Shown here one piece after another: positions 1-7,037 of a stretch of DNA of 39,005 nucleotides (its first letter is position 1; each line of letters starts with the position of its first letter). Under the pieces are notes generated by a model. The model searched no databases, was not told the origin of the DNA, and saw nothing but the letters and a program-made list of their open reading frames with translations. Source of the stretch: an uncultured Ruminococcus sp. (GTDB lineage Bacteria; Bacillota; Clostridia; Oscillospirales; CAG-272); the NCBI GenBank assembly GCA_902797235.1, contig CADBSB010000077.1:1-39005 (forward strand). The letters are read 5' to 3'. A program made the position numbers and the translations under genes.

Positions 1-2
1 GC

Positions 3-617
3 ATACGCGTGACGGGCGGCATATTCCTTGAAAAATTCCTCAAGCCCGAATACAGTAAAGCCGGCGTCGTATCTTATATAATCCCCACGTACCTTTTGAT
101 GCATGAGGCGCAGTATAAATACAACACGTACACGGACGGCGCGTTATACAACAGTTACGACGAGGTGCCGGAAAAGTACAGAGACGTGCTGACGAAAGAT
201 TTTGATTATCCGATTTATTACTCCCCGTACTATTACAATTCTTACGAATTAGACCGTTATACCGCAAAGGAAGCTGCGGAGGCTATAATAAAAACGTCCG
301 GCGTGTACGACGGCGTCGCGTTATACCCGAGCAAAGCAAAGGTGACGCACACGCCCGCGTTTGATTACGGATTCTCTGATTATGACGAGTACGGCTTTAC
401 GGCGATAACGCCGTCCGACGTGATATACGCCATGGACGTTATCGAATGCTCTGACGACCGCATTCTCTTCTCTCTTGATTTCATAAAAGAAGAAAACGGA
501 AAGACGGAAAAGGTGACGTACACGTTTGAGGTCATAAAAACCGTAAACGAAAACGGATATGAATTCGGCTGCCTCGTCGGCGGAACGTTCTATACGGACG
601 TGATCCTTGCGCCGTAA
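3..617 (+). CDS. C-terminal part of a receptor-like extracellular protein (5' end outside window)
   Basis: The frame is open from the first bases of the window, so this is the end of a longer gene; the GTG at 9 lies inside a conserved motif and is not a real start. The residues align with the C-terminal parts of the proteins at 1438-4131 and 7576-10050. It opens with the motif V-T-G-G-x-F, continues through helices containing M-H-E-A-Q and Y-D-E-V-P-E-K, and ends on a second copy, L-V-G-G-T-F-Y-T-D-V-I-L. Those paralogs carry the same two closing motifs about 180 residues apart. By analogy the missing part holds a cytoplasmic head, a membrane helix and a low-complexity tether, with a sigma factor gene in front. 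Its stop codon lies within the first hairpin of the repeat cluster that follows. Function is inferred only from the paralogs; homology between the three is clear. Confidence 0.85.
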   Translation: MRVTGGIFLEKFLKPEYSKAGVVSYIIPTYLLMHEAQYKYNTYTDGALYNSYDEVPEKYRDVLTKDFDYPIYYSPYYYNSYELDRYTAKEAAEAIIKTSGVYDGVALYPSKAKVTHTPAFDYGFSDYDEYGFTAITPSDVIYAMDVIECSDDRILFSLDFIKEENGKTEKVTYTFEVIKTVNENGYEFGCLVGGTFYTDVILAP

Positions 618-761
618 GGCGCATATCGAATGCGAAGCATATATCGAACGCCGTAAGGCGTATATCGACAAAATGATGACGATATATCGTCCCGTAAACG
701 AGCCGATCCGATATATTTTGCATAGCGCAAAATTCGATATGCGCGTCGCGCGGCTCCGCGC
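608..761. repeat. Hairpin cluster with alternating ATATCGA words
   Basis: Short perfect hairpins alternate with the word ATATCGA. Hairpins: TGCGCC-GTAA-GGCGCA (608-623, covering the stop codon of the preceding gene), ATGC-GAA-GCAT (630-640), ACGCC-GTAA-GGCGT (648-661), TTTTGC-ATAGC-GCAAAA (716-732) and GCGCG-GCTC-CGCGC (748-761). ATATCG(A) occurs at 623, 641, 662 and 684, while the inverse CGATAT occurs at 680, 709 and 735, so the left half carries one orientation and the right half mainly the other. Two loops are GTAA, a GNRA-type loop if transcribed. No reading frame is supported here. The layout matches the cluster at 20731-20920, which uses another word. Origin (REP-like element or transcribed structure) is unknown. 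Confidence 0.8.
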
Positions 762-789
762 TCAATATGGCTGCCGCCGAGAAAACGAA

Positions 790-820
790 ACCGGTGAAAA
801 TTTCATCGGTTTTGTTTTAT
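790..820 (+). terminator. Possible terminator before the first sigma gene
   Basis: ACCGGTGAAA pairs with TTTCATCGGT (one G-T pair), followed by TTTGTTTTAT. It would end transcription coming through the hairpin cluster and insulate the sigma promoter just downstream. Confidence 0.6.
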
Positions 821-870
821 TTACAAATCGTTTACAATTTTATTGAGACAAAAAGAGGCGCAAAAACGTA
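820..870 (+). promoter_or_regulatory. Putative ECF-type promoter with phased TTTACA repeats (copy 1)
   Basis: Two TTTACA words start at 820 and 831, 11 bp apart. TGAGAC at 844-849 and CGTA at 867-870 are separated by 17 bp; this resembles ECF promoters such as the Bacillus SigW type (TGAAAC with CGTA). The same words with the same spacings occur before the second sigma gene (6919-6969), while the sequence between them is not conserved. The TTTACA words have no sigma-A -10 partner at usable spacing, so they may be a regulator site. Autoregulation is inferred. Confidence 0.55.
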
Positions 871-905
871 TTATTAGTGAAGACACCGATGAAAGGAGTT
901 CAGGG

Positions 906-1448
906 ATGCTTTTATTTTTGCCGGACACGCTTGACTGTAACGACAAGCAGAAGCTGACCGAACTGTATGAAAAATACAGCCGGCGAATGTATTCAGCCGC
1001 GAACGCTATCCTTAAAAACGAATACGAGGCGGAGGACGCGGTGCATAACGCGTTCGTTTCCGTCGCAAAAATGCTTCACCGCATAAACGACAAAGACGAG
1101 GACGCGATGTGCGGTTATCTGTTCACCGTCGTTAAAAACGAGGCGTACACGCTTTTACGCAAAAGGCACAACGACGTGCCGATAGACGAGGTGACGGAGC
1201 TTTCCGACGGCGGATTCGACGTAGAGGTCACGGCGCACGGACGCGACGCGTATTATTACGCGATAAAGGTCATAACGGAGATGGATGAAACGTACAGAGG
1301 TCCTCTGTACCTTACCGTCGTTATGGGATATTCGGATAAGGAGGCGGCAAAAATGCTGAAGCGCTCCGAATCCACCGTACGCACACAGATAAGCCGCGCA
1401 AAGAAAATGGTGGCGGACAAGTTGAAGGAGGCGGGTTATGGATCGTAA
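906..1448 (+). CDS. ECF-type RNA polymerase sigma factor
   Basis: Sigma-70 family factor of the small ECF class, about 180 residues, expected to direct RNA polymerase to the promoters of its own regulon. Region 2 is visible in Y-S-R-R-M-Y-S-A-A and A-E-D-A-V-H-N-A-F; region 4 in G-Y-S-D-K-E-A-A-K-M-L followed by S-T-V-R-T-Q-I-S-R-A, the DNA-reading helix. An upstream TTG at 843 overlaps the proposed promoter, so ATG 906 was chosen; it has AAAGGAG seven bases ahead. The gene overlaps the following receptor gene by 11 bp, and the ribosome site of that gene (AAGGAGG) lies in its last codons. A paralog lies at 7038-7586. The partner is predicted to hold this factor at the membrane until a signal arrives. 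Confidence 0.9.
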   Translation: MLLFLPDTLDCNDKQKLTELYEKYSRRMYSAANAILKNEYEAEDAVHNAFVSVAKMLHRINDKDEDAMCGYLFTVVKNEAYTLLRKRHNDVPIDEVTELSDGGFDVEVTAHGRDAYYYAIKVITEMDETYRGPLYLTVVMGYSDKEAAKMLKRSESTVRTQISRAKKMVADKLKEAGYGS

Positions 1449-4131
1449 TTATACGTTAAAGGACATACTGCTCGAGGCGGGCGTCAGAGAATATTACAAT
1501 ACTTTCGAGGACAGAGAGCGCATACCGTCCGACAGGCATAAAAAGGACATGGAAAAGCTGTTTAATAAACAGACGTCGATTTTTGAAAAGATAAGCGGAT
1601 CGCCCTTATACAAGGGTCTGTCGATCGCCGCGGCTGTCGCGATACTATTCGGCGCGGCGATAGCCATAAAACCGGTACGCGAGCCGGTAGCGTCGTTTTT
1701 TGCAAACCTTTTCGGCGCCTCGACCACGTCGGAGACGACGGACGATCCGACCGGGACCGACCCCGAGGGAACGGGCGAGGGATCGGTCATTGTCACGGAC
1801 ACGGAAACCGATCCGGACGTGACGGATCCGGGCGATGAATGCGCGCCGCCTGGGCATCTGAGCGTGACTTGCGGCGGTGTGACGGTATATCCAGGCGTGT
1901 ATCTGATGTGGACGGAGCAGTATGACGACAAATCAGGAGAGTGGCTATCCGGAGACGGCTTCGGCACGACAGACAACGTCCCGCTGCTTCACGGAAACAG
2001 AGTCGGCATCAACTATGAAGACCGCGAAGACCGCGCGAGCGTAAGCGTGAGTCTGCACGGCAGCGACGCGCTCGTGTACGCTTCTGTCGACGAACTCAAC
2101 GCATATCTGAGCACCGCCGACGACGGCGTATACCGCTTCACAATCTCGTACACGCTGACCGGCCGTCTGATCGACGGCAAATATGAAAAAACGTGTTATC
2201 AGTACCTGATCGACGTTGAGGTTAATAACGGGCAGGAAACGACGGAACCGTTTAAAATCCCCGAAACCGACGAGGAATGGATAGATTATCTGTTTTCTTC
2301 CATGGCGAAAAACGGCTATACTAAGGAGAAATGGGAGAAGCTTAAGACCTTCGGTCTTACCGCGTTCGACAGGCTCGTTTTAAAATATGACGACGAGGCG
2401 CTTACCGATTACGCAAAGGCTATAATAAGCATTTTTGCCGCGGGTTATTTGAAGGACGAGATAAAAGCGAATGAGAATATATACAAGCGGTTTGATACGA
2501 CGGGCTTCCCCGAAACAGTTGAGACCGGCGCGGGCGGATGGCTCTCACAGTACAGGTCGATAGCGGAGGCTTACGCAAAAACGAACGACGAAAATACCGT
2601 GAAAAGCAATTTCCCGATGATGTACAGATTTTTGACGCTTATCGGATTCAACGGCTATCCGTTCTCACCGTCGCAGGCGAGCGTTTCGCAATGTATCGAC
2701 TTTTATATTACCGATTATCTGTATTCTCCGGTCTACGAGCGGAATTCATCCACTATATTAAGCAATCTTATATCGGAAGAACGCAGAGACGAGACGCTTG
2801 ATTACGTTCTGCAAAACTATTTCACAGAGGAAAACGACGCACGTCAAACGCTTTTAAGCTGGCTGTATTTCAATATCAGCAGGCTTGAGATAAAAGACTT
2901 TACGAACGGCTCCGAGCTTGAAGCCCGCGTTTCTGCGCTTGAAAGAACGGACGATATTTTCATAGAAGACGACCTTGGGGTAAAAGCAAAAGAGGACGTG
3001 CGTTCATTCTTAAGCGAATACACCGCGTTTGCAAAGACGAAAGCAAAGGAATTGATCGAATATAACGTAAAAACCGATTATCCTTATACGTATAAAGTCT
3101 TAACCGCCGCCGGCTTTGACGAATACGATAAAAAGGAGGTCGATATTGCGGACAAATCGCATCCGGCGATAAAAGCCGCGCTCGACCTGTTCATGCTTTT
3201 AAAATGCGGCACCCCCTATGAAGACGGCACATGCCGCACCGCGGGGCGTGAGAATATGTCGTACGTTTACGGCTATTTCGGCAAATATTTCTCAAAGGAA
3301 ACGATCGACAATCTGATAACTGAAAGCGGATTTACGATAAGCGACGGCGTATTATATTATGAGGAAATAATAAACGCAGGCGGCTCAAGGGTAAGATACG
3401 ATACGGTAAAGCTGATAAGTGAAAACGGGAATACCGCGACGGTCGAGGCAACGCTGTATATCCCCGATCCCGTATATCACGAATTCGGATACGTGCCGCT
3501 GACGTTTGAGATTACAGACGGCAGCACGGGTATCAAGATAACGGGCGGCAATTTCTTTGATATTCTTATGTCGCCGGCATTCAACCGTATCGATCCCGTA
3601 TATAACACGATAGCGTCGTATATGCTTCTGCGTGAAGGACAGAAGAGGTACGTCGCGGTTAAGGAAGCGGATTATATGAATTACGAAGACCTGCCGGAAG
3701 AACTTAAAGAAAAGGTGGGAGAGGGCGCGGAATTTCCGATTTCCGATATTGACCGTATGTTTTACGAGGCGCCGATACGGAAAAATGTCGCGGGTTACAT
3801 CTATGACGATCTGATTTACAGAGAAACGGAGGTTTTCCATGACGGACTGATATTCATATCAAAAGCCCCCGGCAAAGTCAAGCCCGCGTTCGACTTCTTC
3901 AGTCACCCGGGATATGAGATACACGACGACGGCTCGCTCGGACCGGACCCGTTTTCGATCCTCTTCAATATGAAAAACGTAAAAACAAACGGCAAAACGG
4001 TTGAATTTACGCTTGACTTTGAGGTCGACGGCGTCACATCCGCATACTCTTTCATAATCGATTACGATGAAATCCGCGGAATGATACTTACGGGCGGAAC
4101 GTTTGCAGACGAGATATTGTTGAAAAATTAA
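1438..4131 (+). CDS. Large single-pass membrane protein, probable anti-sigma receptor
   Basis: 897 residues, translationally coupled to the preceding ECF sigma gene. Residues 1-60 are cytoplasmic (motif K-D-I-L-L-E-A-G shared with the paralog at 7576), residues 62-81 form one membrane helix, followed by the juxtamembrane motif K-P-V-R-E-P-V-A-S. A Thr/Asp/Glu/Pro-rich tether covers about 95-140. Residues 140-270 look beta-rich and Ig-like and are absent from the paralog. The shared extracellular part starts at about 278 (D-E-E-W-I-D-Y-L) and holds two copies of a helical pattern ending in G-F-(N/D)-x-Y (near 391 and 546), then two beta modules closing on T-G-G-N-F (about 702) and T-G-G-T-F (about 885). 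No zinc-type anti-sigma HxxxCxxC motif is seen. The anti-sigma role is inferred from coupling and topology; the ligand is unknown. Confidence 0.75.
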   Translation: MDRNYTLKDILLEAGVREYYNTFEDRERIPSDRHKKDMEKLFNKQTSIFEKISGSPLYKGLSIAAAVAILFGAAIAIKPVREPVASFFANLFGASTTSETTDDPTGTDPEGTGEGSVIVTDTETDPDVTDPGDECAPPGHLSVTCGGVTVYPGVYLMWTEQYDDKSGEWLSGDGFGTTDNVPLLHGNRVGINYEDREDRASVSVSLHGSDALVYASVDELNAYLSTADDGVYRFTISYTLTGRLIDGKYEKTCYQYLIDVEVNNGQETTEPFKIPETDEEWIDYLFSSMAKNGYTKEKWEKLKTFGLTAFDRLVLKYDDEALTDYAKAIISIFAAGYLKDEIKANENIYKRFDTTGFPETVETGAGGWLSQYRSIAEAYAKTNDENTVKSNFPMMYRFLTLIGFNGYPFSPSQASVSQCIDFYITDYLYSPVYERNSSTILSNLISEERRDETLDYVLQNYFTEENDARQTLLSWLYFNISRLEIKDFTNGSELEARVSALERTDDIFIEDDLGVKAKEDVRSFLSEYTAFAKTKAKELIEYNVKTDYPYTYKVLTAAGFDEYDKKEVDIADKSHPAIKAALDLFMLLKCGTPYEDGTCRTAGRENMSYVYGYFGKYFSKETIDNLITESGFTISDGVLYYEEIINAGGSRVRYDTVKLISENGNTATVEATLYIPDPVYHEFGYVPLTFEITDGSTGIKITGGNFFDILMSPAFNRIDPVYNTIASYMLLREGQKRYVAVKEADYMNYEDLPEELKEKVGEGAEFPISDIDRMFYEAPIRKNVAGYIYDDLIYRETEVFHDGLIFISKAPGKVKPAFDFFSHPGYEIHDDGSLGPDPFSILFNMKNVKTNGKTVEFTLDFEVDGVTSAYSFIIDYDEIRGMILTGGTFADEILLKN

Positions 4132-4134
4132 AGT

Positions 4135-4175
4135 AAAAAAGCGGTGGTGTCGCGCCTGCGGTACCACCGTTTTCA
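4135..4175. terminator. Bidirectional terminator between convergent genes
   Basis: CGGTGGT (4142-4148) pairs with ACCACCG (4163-4169). TTTTC follows on the plus strand for the receptor gene. On the minus strand a longer T tract (complement of 4135-4140) follows for the cysteine desulfurase gene. Confidence 0.85.
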
Positions 4176-5360
4176 TTATATTATGTGTTGTCTCTTCCCC
4201 TCGCACAAGTCGCGCCAGACGGGGGAAAGACCGCGCAGACGGGCGACGACGTCCGTAACGGCGGTAATTATATGATCCGCCTGCTCCTGTGTCGTGTCTT
4301 CGCCTATGCTCAGACGGAGCGATCCGTGCGCCACGTCGTGCACCCTGCCTATGGCGAGCAGAACGTGGCTCGGGTCGAGCGAGCCCGACGTACACGCGGA
4401 GCCGGACGAGGCGCAAATGCCCTTATCGTCGAGTAAGAGAAGGAGGGATTCTCCCTCTATACCCTCAAAACAGAAATTCACGTTTCCGGGCAGACGTTTT
4501 TCCGCGTCTCCGTTCAGCGCGGAATGGGGTATTTTTGATAAACCATCTATAATTTTGTCGCGCACCGCCTTCATTTTCGCCGAGTCAGCGTCCATATTTG
4601 CCGCGGCTTCTTCAAGCGCCGCGGTCATTCCGGCGATCCCGGCTAAATTCTCCGTTCCGGCGCGGCGTCCGCGCTCCTGTGCGCCGCCCTCTATGAGATT
4701 TACCGTCCTTATACCCTTTTTTACGTACAGGAAGCCCACACCCTTCGGCCCGTGGAATTTATGCGCCGAGGCGGAGAGCATATCTATATTTTCCGCCTGC
4801 ACGTCTATGTGAAGATGGCCGACAGCCTGTACCGCGTCCGTATGGAACGGTACGTTTTTTTCTTTGCAGATCTTTCCTATCTCTTTTATCGGCTGAATCG
4901 TACCTATTTCGTTATTCGCGTACATAACGGTGACGAGGCAGGTTTTTTCCTTAATCGCCGCTCTCACGTCCTCCGCCTTTATGACGCCGTCTTCGCCTAT
5001 CGGCAGGTACGTTATCTCAAACCCGTCACCTTCAAGCTTTTTAAGCGTGTGAAGCACGGCGTGGTGCTCTATCGGCGTGCTTATTATGTGGTTTTTGCCG
5101 TTCTTCTTCCCCGCCGCGGCGGCTGACAGAAGCGCCTGATTGTCCGCCTCGCTTCCGCCGGAGGTGAAAATAATCTCGCTCTGCGCCGCGTTTATACAGC
5201 GCGCGACGCGTGCGCGGGCGTCCTCCAGCGCCTCCTTCGCCTTCTGCGACGCGGAATAAAGGCTTGACGGGTTGTAAAAAACGTCCGTCAGGTACGGCGT
5301 CATGGCTTTTAATGCAGTTTCACTTAATTTTGTAGTTGCGGCATTGTCCGCGTATATCAT
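4176..5360 (-). CDS. iscS: Cysteine desulfurase, IscS/NifS family
   Basis: PLP-dependent enzyme that takes sulfur from cysteine as an enzyme persulfide for iron-sulfur cluster assembly and other thiolations. 394 residues, normal for the family. Visible: N-terminal Y-A-D-N-A-A-T-T, E-H-H near residue 99, PLP lysine K201 in S-A-H-K-F-H-G-P-K-G, and the mobile-loop active cysteine C323 in S-S-G-S-A-C-T-S-G-S-L. An in-frame ATG 33 bases upstream abuts the -10 box of the promoter and has no ribosome site, so the ATG before I-Y-A-D was taken, with GGAG upstream. It is divergent from an Rrf2/IscR-type regulator and shares a control region with it. No IscU/NifU scaffold gene lies next to it, unlike usual isc operons. 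Confidence 0.93.
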   Translation of the reverse strand: MIYADNAATTKLSETALKAMTPYLTDVFYNPSSLYSASQKAKEALEDARARVARCINAAQSEIIFTSGGSEADNQALLSAAAAGKKNGKNHIISTPIEHHAVLHTLKKLEGDGFEITYLPIGEDGVIKAEDVRAAIKEKTCLVTVMYANNEIGTIQPIKEIGKICKEKNVPFHTDAVQAVGHLHIDVQAENIDMLSASAHKFHGPKGVGFLYVKKGIRTVNLIEGGAQERGRRAGTENLAGIAGMTAALEEAAANMDADSAKMKAVRDKIIDGLSKIPHSALNGDAEKRLPGNVNFCFEGIEGESLLLLLDDKGICASSGSACTSGSLDPSHVLLAIGRVHDVAHGSLRLSIGEDTTQEQADHIITAVTDVVARLRGLSPVWRDLCEGKRQHII

Positions 5361-5393
5361 CGTTTTATTTCTCCGCTCTGTTGATTTGAGCAT

Positions 5394-5427
5394 ATTATAC
5401 GCGCATTTACCTACTTATTCAATAGGT
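5394..5427 (-). promoter_or_regulatory. iscS promoter with overlapping inverted-repeat operator
   Basis: On the minus strand TTGAAT (5417-5422) and TATAAT (5394-5399) are 17 bp apart, a good sigma-A promoter. The interrupted inverted repeat ACCTA-N9-TAGGT (5409-5427) covers the -35 box, as expected for repression by an Rrf2-family dimer. Binding by the neighbouring regulator is inferred. Confidence 0.7.
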
Positions 5428-5468
5428 TTATTGGGCAATTCTTTTTACGGATTGTAAACTTTTTGTTC

Positions 5469-5498
5469 TTGAATTACCTATTTACCCTATGGTATAAT
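5469..5498 (+). promoter_or_regulatory. Promoter of the Rrf2-type regulator with a related operator-like site
   Basis: TTGAAT (5469-5474) and TATAAT (5493-5498) are 18 bp apart. Between and over them lies TACCTATTTACCCTATGGTA (5476-5495), whose ends TACC/GGTA are inverted and whose ACC(C)TAT words resemble the ACCTA repeat before iscS. This suggests autoregulation. Confidence 0.6.
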
Positions 5499-5529
5499 AT
5501 GCAAAAACAAAAAAAGCAGGTAATAAAGT

Positions 5530-5925
5530 ATGATCTCAACAAAAGGACGGTACGCTCTGCGCGTTATGATCGACCTCGCGGAGCACGCGGACGGCGGCTA
5601 TATACCGCTGAAAGACGTGGCGGAAAGGCAGAAAATATCAAAGAAATATCTTGAAATCATTGTAAAGGACCTTGTCAAAGGGAAACTGATAAAGGGATCG
5701 AGCGGCAAGGGCGGCGGCTACGTTTTATGCAGAAAGCCTGACGAATACTCCGTCGGCGAGATACTTGAACTGACGGAGGGCTCGCTCGCCTCCGTATCGT
5801 GTCTGTCCGACAATTCGGACGGGTGTCCGCGCGCCAGGGAGTGCAAAACGCTGCCCTTATGGTGCGAATTTGATAAAATGGTGCGCGATTTCTTTTACGG
5901 CAAAAAGCTGAGCGAGCTTGTATAA
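5530..5925 (+). CDS. iscR: Rrf2/IscR-type transcription regulator
   Basis: 131 residues. The N-terminal winged helix-turn-helix begins M-I-S-T-K-G-R-Y-A-L, the family signature, with the recognition region near K-I-S-K-K-Y-L-E. The wing is G-S-S-G-K-G-G-G-Y. A cysteine group at 91, 99, 105 and 112 (C-x7-C-x5-C-x6-C) matches the region that holds a [2Fe-2S] cluster in IscR, though the first spacing is wider than the usual C-x5-C-x5-C. Divergence from iscS supports an iron-sulfur sensing role. The lipoate ligase gene starts 11 bp downstream and is probably cotranscribed. CymR-like cysteine sensing is the main alternative, but CymR proteins lack this cysteine set. Confidence 0.85.
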   Translation: MISTKGRYALRVMIDLAEHADGGYIPLKDVAERQKISKKYLEIIVKDLVKGKLIKGSSGKGGGYVLCRKPDEYSVGEILELTEGSLASVSCLSDNSDGCPRARECKTLPLWCEFDKMVRDFFYGKKLSELV

Positions 5926-5936
5926 CAGGGTAAAAA

Positions 5937-6896
5937 ATGAAAATATATAAAAACGAGATAACCGATCCTTATTTCAATTTGGCGTCCGAGCAGTATCTTC
6001 TCGACACGGAGGAGGACGACGTTTTCATGCTCTGGCGCAACCGTCCGTCCGTAATAATCGGGCGCAATCAGAACGCGTACGCGGAGATAAACCGCGGCTT
6101 TGTGACGGACAACGATATCGCCGTCGTGCGCCGTCTCACGGGCGGCGGCGCGGTCTTCCACGACCTCGGCAACATAAATTTCACGTTCATAACAAAAAAG
6201 GGCGGCGCGGACGCGCTCGATTTCGCGCGCTTCTGTCAACCCGTTATAGACGCTCTGCGCGCGCTCGGCGTTCCGGCGGAGCTGTCGGGAAGAAACGATA
6301 TGACTGCGGACGGCCGCAAATTCTCCGGCAACGCTCAATGCGTATATAACGGCAGGGTGATGCACCACGGCACGCTTTTATTCGACGCGGATATGAACAG
6401 CATGGCGGGAGCGCTCAACGTTGACCCGGAAAAGATGAAGAGCAAGGGCGTTAAAAGCGTACGCGCGCGCGTCTGCAACCTGCGCGAATTTCTGCCGGAC
6501 ACGGACGTCGTTTCACTTAAAACATACCTTGAAAACAGCATGGGGGAAAACGCCGCGCCGTTTTCGGAGGATCAAATAAACGGAATAAATAAGTTGAAGG
6601 CCGAAAAGTACGAAACGTGGGAATGGAACTACGGCAAATCAAAGGAATTTGCAAAAACGGTAAAAAAACGCTTCCCGTACGGCACGGTGGAAATATCATA
6701 CACGTCGGATCACGGCGTGCTTACCGACGTAATGATACGCGGCGACTACTTCGGCGTTTTGCCGACGGACGAGCTTGAAAGATCGCTGTGCGGCGCGAGG
6801 CTCGAGCGCTCGGATCTGTCAGAGAAGCTTGCAGACGCCGGCAAATATATCTCCGGCGCCGAGCCGTATGATCTGATAACGATGTTTGAAATGTAA
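5937..6896 (+). CDS. lplA: Lipoate--protein ligase
   Basis: 319 residues. It activates free lipoate with ATP and transfers it to lysine of acceptor domains (GcvH or 2-oxoacid dehydrogenase E2). The catalytic domain carries R-R-L-T-G-G-G-A-V-F-H-D, the family lipoate/ATP signature, followed by N-x-N-F-T-F and the G-R-K-F-S-G-N-A-Q loop; M-H-H-G-T-L-L-F is also typical. From about residue 235 an accessory C-terminal domain (W-E-W-N-Y-G-K-S motif) is present, so the enzyme looks complete. It sits directly behind the Rrf2-type regulator. Lipoate synthase needs two iron-sulfur clusters, so a link between salvage and iron-sulfur supply is plausible but inferred. No acceptor protein gene is in the window. 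Confidence 0.93.
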   Translation: MKIYKNEITDPYFNLASEQYLLDTEEDDVFMLWRNRPSVIIGRNQNAYAEINRGFVTDNDIAVVRRLTGGGAVFHDLGNINFTFITKKGGADALDFARFCQPVIDALRALGVPAELSGRNDMTADGRKFSGNAQCVYNGRVMHHGTLLFDADMNSMAGALNVDPEKMKSKGVKSVRARVCNLREFLPDTDVVSLKTYLENSMGENAAPFSEDQINGINKLKAEKYETWEWNYGKSKEFAKTVKKRFPYGTVEISYTSDHGVLTDVMIRGDYFGVLPTDELERSLCGARLERSDLSEKLADAGKYISGAEPYDLITMFEM

Positions 6897-6919
6897 AAGA
6901 TCCTGACGGGGTCTTTTAT
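6894..6919 (+). terminator. Terminator after lplA
   Basis: AAAAGATCC pairs with GGGTCTTTT (one G-T pair) around a five-base loop, ending in a T run. It closes the regulator/ligase unit directly before the second sigma promoter. Confidence 0.75.
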
Positions 6920-6969
6920 TTACAGAACGTTTACAAAATTATTGTTACAAAACAGGGCAAATTCCCGTC
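6919..6969 (+). promoter_or_regulatory. Putative ECF-type promoter with phased TTTACA repeats (copy 2)
   Basis: TTTACA words start at 6919 and 6930 (11 bp apart), then TGTTAC (6943-6948) and CGTC (6966-6969) with a 17 bp spacer. All distances equal those at 820-870. The promoter is followed by a leader of about 60 bases before the sigma start. Confidence 0.55.
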
Positions 6970-7037
6970 TTATACGTGAGGACACAAAAGTTCAGGGAAG
7001 ACGGAAGCCCTCCCGGAATAATCAGGAAAGGAACGAC

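Noticed and set aside
608..761. CRISPR array or tRNA cluster
   Set aside because: The repeated word is only 6-7 bases and flips orientation, spacers are self-complementary, and no cas gene or cloverleaf with tRNA invariant bases is present.
843..905. TTG start at 843 giving a longer first sigma factor
   Set aside because: It lies inside the proposed promoter and has no ribosome site; ATG 906 has AAAGGAG at seven bases.
1494..1976. Antisense frame of 160 codons inside the first receptor gene
   Set aside because: Ser/Val/Thr-rich shadow of the low-complexity tether; no ribosome site and no family resemblance.
6942..7037. TTG start at 6942 for the second sigma factor
   Set aside because: It sits at the -35 box of the promoter; extra residues have no match in the paralog.
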